A stretch of DNA of 64,000 nucleotides from an uncultured Acetatifactor sp. (GCA_947629645.1 CANREV010000009.1:22827-86826); one strand, 5' to 3'. Positions 27,604 to 37,024 are shown, counted from the stretch's first letter. Numbers and translations: made by a program. Notes: generated by a model not told the origin, from the letters alone.

Positions 27604-28042
27604 CGGAATCCTCCTTTCCCGAAATATTGTTTCCCAGCAGTTCCATGATGGAAGTAAGGTCCATGTTTTCCGGATCCATTCCATCGGGGAACATTTCCTG
27701 TACGGTCTGCATCATTTCCATCATCTCCTGCATCCTGCTTAAATTCTGCATCATGTTTTTCATGCTTTCCACCGTTTCGCGCTCCCCGGGACTGCAGAAA
27801 GGAAGCAATTCATCCCAGAGTTTGGAGGCGCCGTCAGGCTGTAAGGGAAAAAAGGGCATGGCATGGGGATGATTTTTTAAAAAGGAGAGCGTGTAGTTAA
27901 GCTCCATCACCTTGATGCAGACAGCGAGGGCTCCCTGCTGCTGCGGTTTTAAATAGGGAAGGAGCACTTTCATCATCTGAATGTGGTTCGTAGTAAAGAG
28001 GGAATCAAATGCTTCGATGCTTCCCGCGTCTCTCTCTTCCAT
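27587..28042 (-). CDS. Hypothetical protein, 151 residues, Met-rich C-terminus
   Basis: I do not recognise the family. There is no signal peptide or membrane span. The N-terminal half contains TTNHIQMMKVLLPYLKPQQQGALAVCIKVMEL. The C-terminal half has a strikingly Met-rich helix (SMKNMMQNLSRMQEMMEMMQTVQEMF), which could be amphipathic or bind a hydrophobic surface. It forms a two-gene unit with the overlapping 95-residue protein. The ribosome binding site is modest (AAAGGA ~11 bases upstream). Confidence 0.68.
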   Translation of the reverse strand: MEERDAGSIEAFDSLFTTNHIQMMKVLLPYLKPQQQGALAVCIKVMELNYTLSFLKNHPHAMPFFPLQPDGASKLWDELLPFCSPGERETVESMKNMMQNLSRMQEMMEMMQTVQEMFPDGMDPENMDLTSIMELLGNNISGKEDSDGRTG

Positions 28043-28134
28043 GCGCAGTCCGATCCTTTCCGGCCCTGGGGAAAGCCGTATATTGTTATCCTATGTAAAA
28101 GCGGGCGCAGTTATGATTGACCTGTCTGCACGGG

Positions 28135-28160
28135 AAAAAGGGCTCCAAACGGAGCCCTTT
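28135..28160 (-). terminator. Terminator of the Cys/Gly-rich gene
   Basis: On the minus strand GGGCTCC, loop GTTT, GGAGCCC and then TTTTT (28135-28160). It separates the Cys-rich gene from the hypothetical pair downstream. Confidence 0.85.
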
Positions 28161-28217
28161 CGTTTCCTGTATGGATCAGTTGCGCGGCAGACGCCGCTTT
28201 CCATATCCGCAAAAAGA

Positions 28218-28484
28218 TCAGTTACATCCGCATCCGTTTCCGCAGAAACAGGAAACCAGAAGAATAACGATCAGCCAGGTGCAGGAACTGTTATTGTTGC
28301 CAAACAGGCTGATGCCGTTCGCCCCGTTGTTACATCCGCACCCGCTGCCATTGTTAAAGAGGGATAACAGCAGGATGATCCAGAGCAGGCTGCATCCGTT
28401 GCCGCCCAAAAAATTGGCATTCTGTGTGTTTCCGCAACCGCAGGAATCATTGCATCCGCAGTTTGTAGCAGTTAAATCGCTCAT
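28218..28484 (-). CDS. Small Cys/Gly/Asn-rich protein with two hydrophobic segments
   Basis: An 88-residue protein with about 14 cysteines, mostly in CGC or GCGCN runs. These flank two hydrophobic stretches (CSLLWIILLLSLFNN and CTWLIVILLVSCFC). I cannot name a family. The alternation of Cys/Gly/Asn blocks with short hydrophobic helices recalls small sporulation or coat-associated proteins of Firmicutes, but that is an analogy only. GGAGG lies eight bases before ATG 28484; a TTG five codons earlier overlaps that site. It is monocistronic, with a terminator at 28135-28160. Confidence 0.72.
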   Translation of the reverse strand: MSDLTATNCGCNDSCGCGNTQNANFLGGNGCSLLWIILLLSLFNNGSGCGCNNGANGISLFGNNNSSCTWLIVILLVSCFCGNGCGCN

Positions 28485-28618
28485 GTGATTAACCTCCAAG
28501 GATTTATTTATGGTTTATACTATGAACGATGCATGTCAATGTTTCCGAAAGCGCCGGATACTTTTCTGTTGTTCAGGATGAACTGTTTTGTTACATTTCA
28601 AAAAGTAAATAAAAAGAC

Positions 28619-28646
28619 TTGCATAAATTTCGACATATAGTAAAAT
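28619..28646 (+). promoter_or_regulatory. Promoter of the sortase/LRR locus
   Basis: TTGCAT (28619-28624), a 16-base spacer and TAAAAT (28641-28646). The transcript start is expected near 28653, which rules out the ORF's ATG at 28651 as the sortase start. Confidence 0.6.
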
Positions 28647-28698
28647 AGAATTGTATATTGCGGTAAGTATGATATGCATGTATAGTGGAATAGAGAAA

Positions 28699-29952
28699 AT
28701 GGCACAGACACAAAAAGTTTTTGTAGTGGAAGGCAGACAATTCCGCACCCAGAGAGATTATGCCCGCGCAGAACGGGACAAAGAACTCATAGAAAAAATC
28801 CGCAGGGAGACGGATATGCAGGACAAGGCTGAGCTGGAGAAGCTGAAGGCCGACCTGAAAAAAGGGAAATATGAGTTTCTTACGCTTCTGGGGCAGGACT
28901 TTCAGGATGAAGTGGATGAGCTGATTCATAATGCCGTTGCATCAAACGGAAAGAGGAGCTCGAAAAGCGGAAAGACAGCTAAAACTTCTGCGAAAAAAAC
29001 GAAAAATCACGAAAACAGAAACTCCGGGGACGCAGGGACCGTTCGGGGGAAAGCGGATGCAGGGCACGGCGGCCCGGACGGGACGAAGGAAAAGCCCGGG
29101 AAGGATGATCCGGCGCAGGACGCGGCGGTGATGGAGGAGCTTAAGAGGCGTGAAAAGCGCAGGCGGCTTACCATAGCGCTGTGCAGTTTGATCGCGGTAT
29201 GCAGCCTGGGATATTTTGTCATTTACTCTTATTTTGATTACAGGACGAACAGCGCTTACGATGAGTTAAGCAATTTAAAAGATCAGGGAGCAAAAAGTCA
29301 GACGGCTGTTCAGAATTCCGCGGCGCAGCCTCAGTTTACGCTGGATGAGGAGACGGCGGAGACGAAGGAAGTGCTGGAGGAATACAAATCTTTATTAAAT
29401 AAGAATCAAAAGCTAATCGGATGGATTAAAATTGCCGATACAAATATAGATTACCCCGTAATGCAGACATCTGACAACGAATATTATCTTGACCATAATA
29501 TCAGTCAGGAATATGATAAAAACGGGTCTGTTTTTATGGATAAGGACTGCGATGTGTTAAAACCCAGCACCAATTTTATCCTGTACGGGCACCACATGAA
29601 AAGCGGACAGATGTTCGGAGACCTGGACGAATACAGTCGTGAATCCTATTACGAGAAGCATCCTTATATTCAGTTCGACACGATATACGAGAAGGGGACT
29701 TATCAGGTCATGTATGTGTTCCGCTCCCATGTATACAGCGAGGGAGAGATCGCATTCAAATATTACCAGTTCATTGATGTCAACTCTGAACAGGAATTTG
29801 ATTCTTATATGCAGGAAATGGCGCAAATGTCCTATTATGATACGGGCGTGACCGCCGAATACGGAGACCAGTTGTTGACGCTGTCCACCTGTGATTATCA
29901 GGAGAAGGATGGCAGATTTGTAGTAGTGGCAAAGAAAATTGCAGAGGAGTAA
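28699..29952 (+). CDS. srtB: Class B sortase with long N-terminal cytoplasmic region
   Basis: 417 residues. A charged, Lys-rich cytoplasmic stretch of ~150 residues precedes one membrane span (RRLTIALCSLIAVCSLGYFVIYSYF), and the sortase domain fills the last ~220. The catalytic His is in ILYGHHMKSGQMF, the Cys in LLTLSTCDY and the Arg in DGRFVVVAKK, with a class-B-type insertion between strands. Class B sortases link secreted proteins to the wall or to pili. The cytoplasmic extension is much longer than usual. Five bases separate it from a large LRR protein ending in a PKTG sorting signal, its probable substrate. ATG 28699 has only a weak ribosome binding site. Confidence 0.88.
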   Translation: MAQTQKVFVVEGRQFRTQRDYARAERDKELIEKIRRETDMQDKAELEKLKADLKKGKYEFLTLLGQDFQDEVDELIHNAVASNGKRSSKSGKTAKTSAKKTKNHENRNSGDAGTVRGKADAGHGGPDGTKEKPGKDDPAQDAAVMEELKRREKRRRLTIALCSLIAVCSLGYFVIYSYFDYRTNSAYDELSNLKDQGAKSQTAVQNSAAQPQFTLDEETAETKEVLEEYKSLLNKNQKLIGWIKIADTNIDYPVMQTSDNEYYLDHNISQEYDKNGSVFMDKDCDVLKPSTNFILYGHHMKSGQMFGDLDEYSRESYYEKHPYIQFDTIYEKGTYQVMYVFRSHVYSEGEIAFKYYQFIDVNSEQEFDSYMQEMAQMSYYDTGVTAEYGDQLLTLSTCDYQEKDGRFVVVAKKIAEE

Positions 29953-29957
29953 AAAAG

Positions 29958-32900
29958 ATGGCAAAGTCTGTTAAAAAGAAAAACAGAAGGTTGAAAAGAT
30001 CGATCAGGAAGACGTTTGGCGCGTTGTTCCTCGCATCGGCGCTGGTGGTGGCGGCGATCCCCACGGAGGGGCTGCAGGCGGAGGATCTGGGTTCGGTGCA
30101 AAGTTACACGCAAGATCCGAGGATTACGATACCGGATGATAAGATCTTTATAGAAGACGGCGGGTACATCCCGAAAGTGGAGCAGAACGCAAAGATTTAT
30201 ACCACCAGCGATGGCATGTTCCAGTTCGCCTATGTGGATTCCAAGACGGGCCTGTCCACCGGCAGCCAGATGGTGGCGGTCATTTTAGGATACAGCAATA
30301 CCGGCGCCCTGGAGGGAGGCAGCCTGGTAATTCCCGACACTGTGGAAGCTTATCTGAAGTATTCCTATGAGGGGACGGATACCGGTTACGCAGCCGTCAA
30401 TCAGGCGGGAGAGCACCTCTATTACATGAGATATGTGGACAAAGTGGTGGACGGCGAGATCCAGTATGAGAAAGCATTGCCCGGAGAAAGTCAGGACGAG
30501 GCAGGATATAAACTGGATGAGAACAAAAACAGGATTCCGGTGAAAGAAGAAGCATATTATCCCTGCCTTGCCGCGGAACACGCCACCTGGTCCGGCGATT
30601 CCGATTTTTACACCAGAACAGGTACGGGACCTGAAGATTACGCGTATGTCCGGACCACAACGGACAGGATAGCCGCGGCGAAAGTCTGCTATATAGGAAA
30701 CCAGTATCTGGTTGCCGGAGATGATGCGGGCACCTGGAAGATCGCGGATGGCGGCGGAGTGATCACGAGCGATGAGAGCGGCAGGAGTCACGGCGTGTTT
30801 CACGGAGCGGGCAATATCGGCAGCCTGACGGTCGGGCCAAACATGATGGGAATCGGGAACTGGGCTTTTTCCAACTGTACCGCCATGAGCAGTATCACGC
30901 TGGCTAACGGTCTGCAGTGCCTGGGCAATCACGCGTTTGAGGACTGCGTCAACCTGAATACCGCAAATATCGATCCTCTTGCGATTTTGACAGAGATAGG
31001 TTCTTATTGTTTTTATAACTGCCAGTCCCTGATGTCTTTCGATATGCCTATCAGCGTTTCCAAAATCGGCGATCAGGCTTTTTCCGGCTGTACCGCTCTG
31101 ACAGACATGAATCTGATCAACCCCAGGGCGCTGGATGAAAGTGGAAATCAGAAGATAGGTGTATTGTCGGAACTGGGAAACGGGGTGTTTAAGAATTGCT
31201 CCAGTTTAAGGAATATTACGTTCCCCTCAACGTTTAACAACAACGGAAGGAATGTGGATGTCAGCGAGTTTGAGGGCTGCACTTCCCTGCAATATATCAA
31301 GACGGACGGAAATAATAATTTTACGCTGATAGATACTGAGAATAGGGGTTTTTCGTTTGAGAATTTTAAGGCAACGGTTCCATCCACCTTTTATCTGGAA
31401 GGCCCTCAGGACAGGGCGCTGCATCACACAGCTACAGAACAGCATATCGCGTTTCGGTTTTTCGATGACCTGTCGGAGAAGTATGTATATGAACTGGTAG
31501 TGGAAGAGACGGACGGAGGAACGGTCAAGTACTGGGTGGATGATGACAACCAGCTGGTAAAATGTGAGATGAACCCCGAGACTATGACTACCGTTACTTT
31601 GCCGGAGACGATCGGCCCCAAGCATATCAGTACCATCGGGACCGCTTTCCAGCACAAGTGCTTTTTAAAGACGATCACCATTCCCGCATCGGTTTCCGCT
31701 ATTGCCAACGATGCCTTTAAAGGGTGCCATAATCTTTCGGATGTGATCTTTACGCAGGCGGAAAATATCACTTCCATTGGGGCGGGAGCATTCAGCACAC
31801 AGGAGACGGATAAGATACACAATAGCGCGTGTGACAAAAAACAGGATCTGGAATCGGAGCTTCGTTTTACCGGAACGATTTCCACGGGAAGCGGCGTCAC
31901 AAGACCTTTTGATTACGCCATGAATCCGTCCGAATATATCAATGCGGGGTCCCAGTACCGCACATATATTACTTATTACAGCGGCTGGCCCACCAACCTT
32001 GCCGTGCGGTACAATGATTATACCGGTTTGAACGAATTGATCGATTACCCTACTTTAGAGGAACTGAAAGAGGGCACCAAGTATGTAAAGAGAGATTACG
32101 GCTCAAATAAAGGCTACGCCTACATGACGGACGAATACATCAGCGCTGCCGCGGGGGCGGTGAGCAAGTATACTTCGGGCGGCAGCCTGACGGATTACGA
32201 GAAACAGATCATCAACGCCGCGCTGGCGATCCATTTGCCGGAGGGAATCGAGTCCATTGCCTATGTGGATCCGGTGACAGGAACCCTTGCGAAGGAAGTG
32301 GATGCCGTCAGTGATGGCAATGCCGGTACCAGTGTTGTGGGATTGTTTAGTTACAAAGAGAGTCAGGGAGACAACGATGAGGTTATAAACAGCGGCCACC
32401 TGAGCAAGACTTTGACGGCGGACAGTCTCCAGATGGTAGGAAAATCAGCGTTCAAGGACTGCAGTACTTTTAATACAGTGGAGTTAAACGGACCTTTGAG
32501 AGCCATCGGCAGTTATGCTTTTGAGGGCTGTGAGAATCTTTCCGGCGTGAGCCTTTCAGAGTCAATCGGCCAGATGGGACTTCGGCCTTTTACGGGCTGT
32601 ACCGGTCTTTCCAATGTGAACTTTAACGGCAGCGAGCGTTTTACCTGTGAAGATTCCCTGATCTTTGAGTATGCCGATGGGGGAAAGAAACTGGTGGAAT
32701 ATCTCGGCGGCAAGAAAATTCCCGGCATTGAGGCGGATGATCTGGTCGGCGTGACCGAGATTTATCCCGAAGCCTTTATGGGTACGGGCGTTACGGCAGC
32801 GGATTTAAGCCAGTCTTCCATCAAGAGCGTGCCGGAGAGCGCCTTCAGGGAGACGGCGAAGCTGTATTCCGTGACGCTGCCCAATACCTGCGGCAGTATC

Positions 32901-34811
32901 AGCGCCGATGCCTTTACAGACAGTAATATCACCCAGTTACAGATTCCCGGAAGCGTTACGTTTATCCATAATGATGCGTTTAGAAATCTAAAAGACGGCG
33001 AATACACCGGTATGACAAATTTAGGACAGCTTTATTTCGTCTGTCCCGAAGGCAGCGCGGCGGAAATTTACGCAAATCAAAACGGTATTGAGCACAAAAC
33101 GCTCGTGGAGCCCGTGTATCATAAAGTGATGTTTTACGACTGGGACGGCACGCTTCTGGAGACGCAGGATCAGGTGGAGGACGGCAAGGCCGCGGTGATC
33201 TCCGAGGAACCTTCCAGAGAGGGATACATTTTTACCGGCTGGCTCCCCCCTGTGGACTGTGTGACGGAAGATATGTCGCCTATAGCCCAGTATGCGTTGA
33301 TCGATACGACCATCACTATCACTTTCTGGGATTGGTCGGATCCGGAGACAAAGGAATTTGACACCATGCTCAGAACGGACGAGATTCCTGCAGGCGGCAG
33401 CGTGGCGGCGCCCCAGGATCCTTACCATGAGGGGTATGTCTTTACAGGCTGGCTGAATGGGAATGCGGACGAGGCAAAGCCTGGTTATCTGGGACCTTTT
33501 GATAAGGATACGGATCTGTACGCGAGATATGAGACCATCGATTCTTCGGACAGACAGCATCTGGTGCGGTTTATCGACTGGGATGAAACGGTACTTTCTG
33601 TCCAGCGTGTAGTCAATGGCGAGGACGCCATCATACCCAGAGATCCCGGTGAGCGCGAGGGATGGACTTTTACAGGCTGGAGGCCTATGCCTACCAATGT
33701 AACGAAAGATTTGGATGTCTATGCCCAGTATACGCCGAAGGATTCCGGCGGCGGCACGGGAGATGGTTCCGGCAGCGGCACGGGCGATGGTTCCGGCAGC
33801 GGTACGGGAGATGGATCCGGCAGCGGTACGGGAGATGGTTCCGGCGGCGGCACGGGCGATGGTTCAGGCGGTTCGGGAGATGGTTCAGGCGGTTCGGGAG
33901 ATGGTTCCGGAGGGGGAACAACTTCCCAGATGTATACCCTGACGGTGCAGAACGGCAGCGGTTCCGGAAGTTATGTGGCAGGATCCCAGCCTATCATTAT
34001 CGCCAATGATCCCAGTTCCACGCAGCAGTTCAGTCACTGGACGATCGATCCGGAAAACACAACGATCGCCAGCAAGGTCCTTTCCGCAACGGTGATCACC
34101 ATGCCGGAGAACAATGTCACCGTGACGGCGCACTACACCGCAAGAACGGGAAGCTGGACGGGAAGCGGTAATTCCTCCAGTGTCAATTCTGTCAGGCCGA
34201 ATAATGGGGCCCGCAGGGTAGGAGGCACTACGGTTGTCATCGACAAAAACGGTCTGTCCAATACGGGCGTTGTTTCCGCTACCGTAAACGGATCTTCGGA
34301 TAATTTTGTGATCAAGATCACGGAGTCTTCGGAGGCAACGGAAGCGGCTGTGAATGCGCTGATGGCAGAGTATGGCAGCCTGGATAATATAAAGTATTTC
34401 CCTATGGATATTTCCCTGTATGATTCTACAGGCACCAATAAAATCACGGATACCACAGGTTTGTCGGTGAGCATTACGCTGCCGCTGCCTGATTCCATGA
34501 TCACTTATGCAGGCAATAACAAGGTGGCGGGCGTGGTGAACGGTAAGCTGGATAAGCTGACGCCGAAGTTTACCACGATTTCGGGAGTATCCTGTATGAC
34601 TTTCACGGCGGAGCATTTTTCGCCTTATGTGATTTATGTGGATACGGCGCACCTTTCCGCCGGAACGAGTTCGGACGCCACCCCTAAAACGGGAGATGGC
34701 ATCCATCCCAAGTGGTTTTTGTCCATCGGTCTGGCGTGTCTGTCCTTTGTGATGTTTATGCAGAAGGACAGGAAGAAACCTCAGAAAGTCAAAGTGAAGG
34801 CGAAACCTTAA
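29958..34811 (+). CDS. Large BspA-type leucine-rich surface protein, sortase substrate
   Basis: 1617 residues. A signal peptide (~1-42) contains SIRK, recalling YSIRK-type signals. From ~275 to ~1030 there are many LRR_5/BspA repeats with the pattern aFxxCxxLxxixlP. Three Listeria-Bacteroides (Flg_new) repeats follow (~1055-1255; DWDGTLLETQ...YIFTGWLPP and relatives). A GTGDGSGS spacer spans ~1262-1320, followed by a beta-rich domain. The C-terminus has a complete sorting signal: TPKTGD (~1575), a hydrophobic segment and KDRKK. It should be wall-anchored by the adjacent sortase. Such proteins usually bind host or microbial partners; the ligand here is unknown. Confidence 0.9.
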   Translation: MAKSVKKKNRRLKRSIRKTFGALFLASALVVAAIPTEGLQAEDLGSVQSYTQDPRITIPDDKIFIEDGGYIPKVEQNAKIYTTSDGMFQFAYVDSKTGLSTGSQMVAVILGYSNTGALEGGSLVIPDTVEAYLKYSYEGTDTGYAAVNQAGEHLYYMRYVDKVVDGEIQYEKALPGESQDEAGYKLDENKNRIPVKEEAYYPCLAAEHATWSGDSDFYTRTGTGPEDYAYVRTTTDRIAAAKVCYIGNQYLVAGDDAGTWKIADGGGVITSDESGRSHGVFHGAGNIGSLTVGPNMMGIGNWAFSNCTAMSSITLANGLQCLGNHAFEDCVNLNTANIDPLAILTEIGSYCFYNCQSLMSFDMPISVSKIGDQAFSGCTALTDMNLINPRALDESGNQKIGVLSELGNGVFKNCSSLRNITFPSTFNNNGRNVDVSEFEGCTSLQYIKTDGNNNFTLIDTENRGFSFENFKATVPSTFYLEGPQDRALHHTATEQHIAFRFFDDLSEKYVYELVVEETDGGTVKYWVDDDNQLVKCEMNPETMTTVTLPETIGPKHISTIGTAFQHKCFLKTITIPASVSAIANDAFKGCHNLSDVIFTQAENITSIGAGAFSTQETDKIHNSACDKKQDLESELRFTGTISTGSGVTRPFDYAMNPSEYINAGSQYRTYITYYSGWPTNLAVRYNDYTGLNELIDYPTLEELKEGTKYVKRDYGSNKGYAYMTDEYISAAAGAVSKYTSGGSLTDYEKQIINAALAIHLPEGIESIAYVDPVTGTLAKEVDAVSDGNAGTSVVGLFSYKESQGDNDEVINSGHLSKTLTADSLQMVGKSAFKDCSTFNTVELNGPLRAIGSYAFEGCENLSGVSLSESIGQMGLRPFTGCTGLSNVNFNGSERFTCEDSLIFEYADGGKKLVEYLGGKKIPGIEADDLVGVTEIYPEAFMGTGVTAADLSQSSIKSVPESAFRETAKLYSVTLPNTCGSISADAFTDSNITQLQIPGSVTFIHNDAFRNLKDGEYTGMTNLGQLYFVCPEGSAAEIYANQNGIEHKTLVEPVYHKVMFYDWDGTLLETQDQVEDGKAAVISEEPSREGYIFTGWLPPVDCVTEDMSPIAQYALIDTTITITFWDWSDPETKEFDTMLRTDEIPAGGSVAAPQDPYHEGYVFTGWLNGNADEAKPGYLGPFDKDTDLYARYETIDSSDRQHLVRFIDWDETVLSVQRVVNGEDAIIPRDPGEREGWTFTGWRPMPTNVTKDLDVYAQYTPKDSGGGTGDGSGSGTGDGSGSGTGDGSGSGTGDGSGGGTGDGSGGSGDGSGGSGDGSGGGTTSQMYTLTVQNGSGSGSYVAGSQPIIIANDPSSTQQFSHWTIDPENTTIASKVLSATVITMPENNVTVTAHYTARTGSWTGSGNSSSVNSVRPNNGARRVGGTTVVIDKNGLSNTGVVSATVNGSSDNFVIKITESSEATEAAVNALMAEYGSLDNIKYFPMDISLYDSTGTNKITDTTGLSVSITLPLPDSMITYAGNNKVAGVVNGKLDKLTPKFTTISGVSCMTFTAEHFSPYVIYVDTAHLSAGTSSDATPKTGDGIHPKWFLSIGLACLSFVMFMQKDRKKPQKVKVKAKP
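33745..33918 (+). repeat. Tandem 24-bp/18-bp repeat coding a Gly-Asp-Ser linker
   Basis: Near-identical units coding GTGDGSGS, then shorter GGSGDGS units, repeat in register inside the LRR surface protein. They form a flexible linker before the C-terminal domain. Such minisatellites commonly change copy number. Confidence 0.85.
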
Positions 34812-34831
34812 AAGCAGAAAAGGGAAAATGT

Positions 34832-37024
34832 ATGAAAAAAAGGAAGCGTTTCAGCGGTGTCCTGCTGGTCATAGCGGCGCTGATTATTATGCAGCTCCCT
34901 GTATCGGAGGCAGATGCGGCAACGTCATCTGCTTCCGATTTTAAAATAGAGGGAGGCGTGTTAGTTAAATATCGTGGTACCCAGACCAATGTATCCATAC
35001 CGGATACGGTAGAAGCCATTGGCGAAGGCGCTTTTGAGGACAATACCAGGGTAGAACTGGTGGTGATTCCTAAGTCTGTCAAAAGGATCGAGCCCTATGC
35101 GTTCTGGGGCTGTGATCATCTGGATACGGTAGTGTTAGGCAAAGGGCTGACAGCGGTGGGAGATTATGCTTTCGCCGGATGCGGCGGGCTGGAACAGATG
35201 ACGATTCCTTCCAACATTAAATCTATCGGCATTTCCGCCTTCGCGGACTGCGTAAACTTAAAAGACGTCAGTATTCCGGCGGAGACTGTTGATATTCATG
35301 AGACGGCATTTGACGGCTGTTATCAGCTGACCATTCACAGCGTTGCGGGAACCGCGGCGGACGAGTTCGCACAGGCGTTTTATGAACGGCAGAAAGAGAT
35401 GCCGGAGTATCAGGACGTGCCGGATTACAGCGAGGATGACAATACTGGAGATAGCAATGTAATCACCCCCGTGCCGGTTCCTGTGCCGGAGATAACGCAG
35501 ACCCCGTCCGCCACGCCGGTGCCGGGAAATGTGCTCAGCAGCACACAGATCGTAGGCAATCAGGCTGTATTTTTTATGGACAATACACTGCCGGAGGTTA
35601 TGAGCAGCCAGGAAGGGTTTTCAGGCACGGCGGAGAAAGAAACGGCGGCCCCTGTGGGAGATCTGATGCAAGAGGTAACGGATGTTGGCGTGGACAAATA
35701 CACTGTGGTAGATAACAGGATCATTGCCGACCAGGCTTATTACCGAGACATCAGTCTGGGCGAAGTGGCAATCCCGGAAGGGATCGTTGAGATCGGACAG
35801 TTTGCTTTTGCCAGAAGCAGCGTTACGGGCGTGACAGTGCCTGCAGGGACAACGGATATTTGTTACGGCGCTTTTTATCACTGTGACAATCTGGCGAGAG
35901 TATCGCTGCCGGACAGTATCATGCTTGTGGAACCAAAAGCCTTTTCCTACACGCCCTGGGTTAAGAATTTCCTTGAGGGCATGACTGTGGAAGGCAATGA
36001 GAGCAGTGATGAAAATTACCTGATCAGCGGAGGGGTTTTGGTGGCTTACCGTGGAACGGGCGGCGAGGTGACTGTGCCCGATGGCGTTCGGGTCATTGGG
36101 GCGGAGGTTTTTTGGAATCATTCGGAGATAGAGAGCGTGGCGCTTCCTGAGAGTGTTACGGTCATCGGGGAGGGCGCTTTTGAAAATTGTGCCGCGCTGA
36201 CGTCTCTTACCATGGGAGATCAGGTGCGCCAGATTAAAGACCGCGCGTTTGACGGCTGTAATCTGGAGAAGGTTGTCCTGCCTGAATCTGTGGAAGAAGT
36301 AGGGTTAAAGGCGCTGGGACAGGCACAGGCAGAGTTTGCCGGAGAGCCTTTTGATATTCCGAATAGTTATGAGACATCGGCGGCAAGGCTTTCCAATGAA
36401 GATTACAGGGAATCGGTTTCTTCTGAACAGGAAGAGGACGAAAGGGAAGTCGGCGTAACGGTGGAGGGTATGGACCAGGCTTACGCATCGCTGGAGGCGG
36501 CTGCAAGAAGCTATACTTTAAAGATTGCGGCGCTTGAGGATATTTCTGCGGTGGAACATGCCATAGACAGGTCTTTTCAGACTTCAGCGCCGGAGGGAAT
36601 GGCAGTCTTCCAGATGGAATTGACGGATTCTTCCGGTATTCCGATCACAAGGCTCGGCCGCCAGGAGCTGACGATCATCATGCCTGTGCCGGAGAGCCTG
36701 ACAGGGCAGAAGCTTCAGATACTCCTTCTGGACAGAAACGGACAGCCTCAGCTCTTGAAGACGGAGCGTGTAGAGATGGACGGAAGAGAGTCTTTGCGGT
36801 TTCAGACAAATTATGTATCCGTTTTTGCCGTTTACGGGCTGGGCGCTGCTGATGCCCGGGAAGAAGTGCAGGAATTGAGCGTGGATATGATGAGTTTAAG
36901 CAAAGCTCCCGATGCGGAAGTTGGGGGCGTTTCCCTGCCGCAGGCAGCTAAAATGATCGCCAGCGGTCTGCTGTTTACCGCGGGCGTAGTGTTGATCGCA
37001 GTGAGCAGAGCGCAGAAAAGATAA
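34832..37024 (+). CDS. Second LRR (BspA-type) surface protein
   Basis: 730 residues. A signal peptide (MKKRKRFSGVLLVIAALIIMQLP) precedes LRR_5 repeats at ~20-150 and ~320-520 (for example IPDTVEAIGEGAFEDNT, TVPDGVRVIGAEVFWN). A Pro/Thr-rich stretch lies at ~195-225. The C-terminal region resembles that of the preceding protein. The end is SLPQAAK, a hydrophobic span and RAQKR: a plain membrane anchor, or an atypical sortase signal without TG. ATG 34832 is chosen because the signal peptide starts there; the frame upstream overlaps the previous gene. It lies 20 bp after the first LRR gene, in the same operon. Confidence 0.85.
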   Translation: MKKRKRFSGVLLVIAALIIMQLPVSEADAATSSASDFKIEGGVLVKYRGTQTNVSIPDTVEAIGEGAFEDNTRVELVVIPKSVKRIEPYAFWGCDHLDTVVLGKGLTAVGDYAFAGCGGLEQMTIPSNIKSIGISAFADCVNLKDVSIPAETVDIHETAFDGCYQLTIHSVAGTAADEFAQAFYERQKEMPEYQDVPDYSEDDNTGDSNVITPVPVPVPEITQTPSATPVPGNVLSSTQIVGNQAVFFMDNTLPEVMSSQEGFSGTAEKETAAPVGDLMQEVTDVGVDKYTVVDNRIIADQAYYRDISLGEVAIPEGIVEIGQFAFARSSVTGVTVPAGTTDICYGAFYHCDNLARVSLPDSIMLVEPKAFSYTPWVKNFLEGMTVEGNESSDENYLISGGVLVAYRGTGGEVTVPDGVRVIGAEVFWNHSEIESVALPESVTVIGEGAFENCAALTSLTMGDQVRQIKDRAFDGCNLEKVVLPESVEEVGLKALGQAQAEFAGEPFDIPNSYETSAARLSNEDYRESVSSEQEEDEREVGVTVEGMDQAYASLEAAARSYTLKIAALEDISAVEHAIDRSFQTSAPEGMAVFQMELTDSSGIPITRLGRQELTIIMPVPESLTGQKLQILLLDRNGQPQLLKTERVEMDGRESLRFQTNYVSVFAVYGLGAADAREEVQELSVDMMSLSKAPDAEVGGVSLPQAAKMIASGLLFTAGVVLIAVSRAQKR

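Noticed and set aside
28081..28217. Possible short repeat array with ATCCGC-type words near the Cys-rich gene
   Set aside because: The words come from Cys/Gly codons of the Cys-rich protein (read in reverse) and are not evenly spaced; not a CRISPR array.
33662..34009. Repetitive Arg-rich frame in the LRR gene
   Set aside because: A frame-shifted reading of the Gly-Asp-Ser minisatellite.
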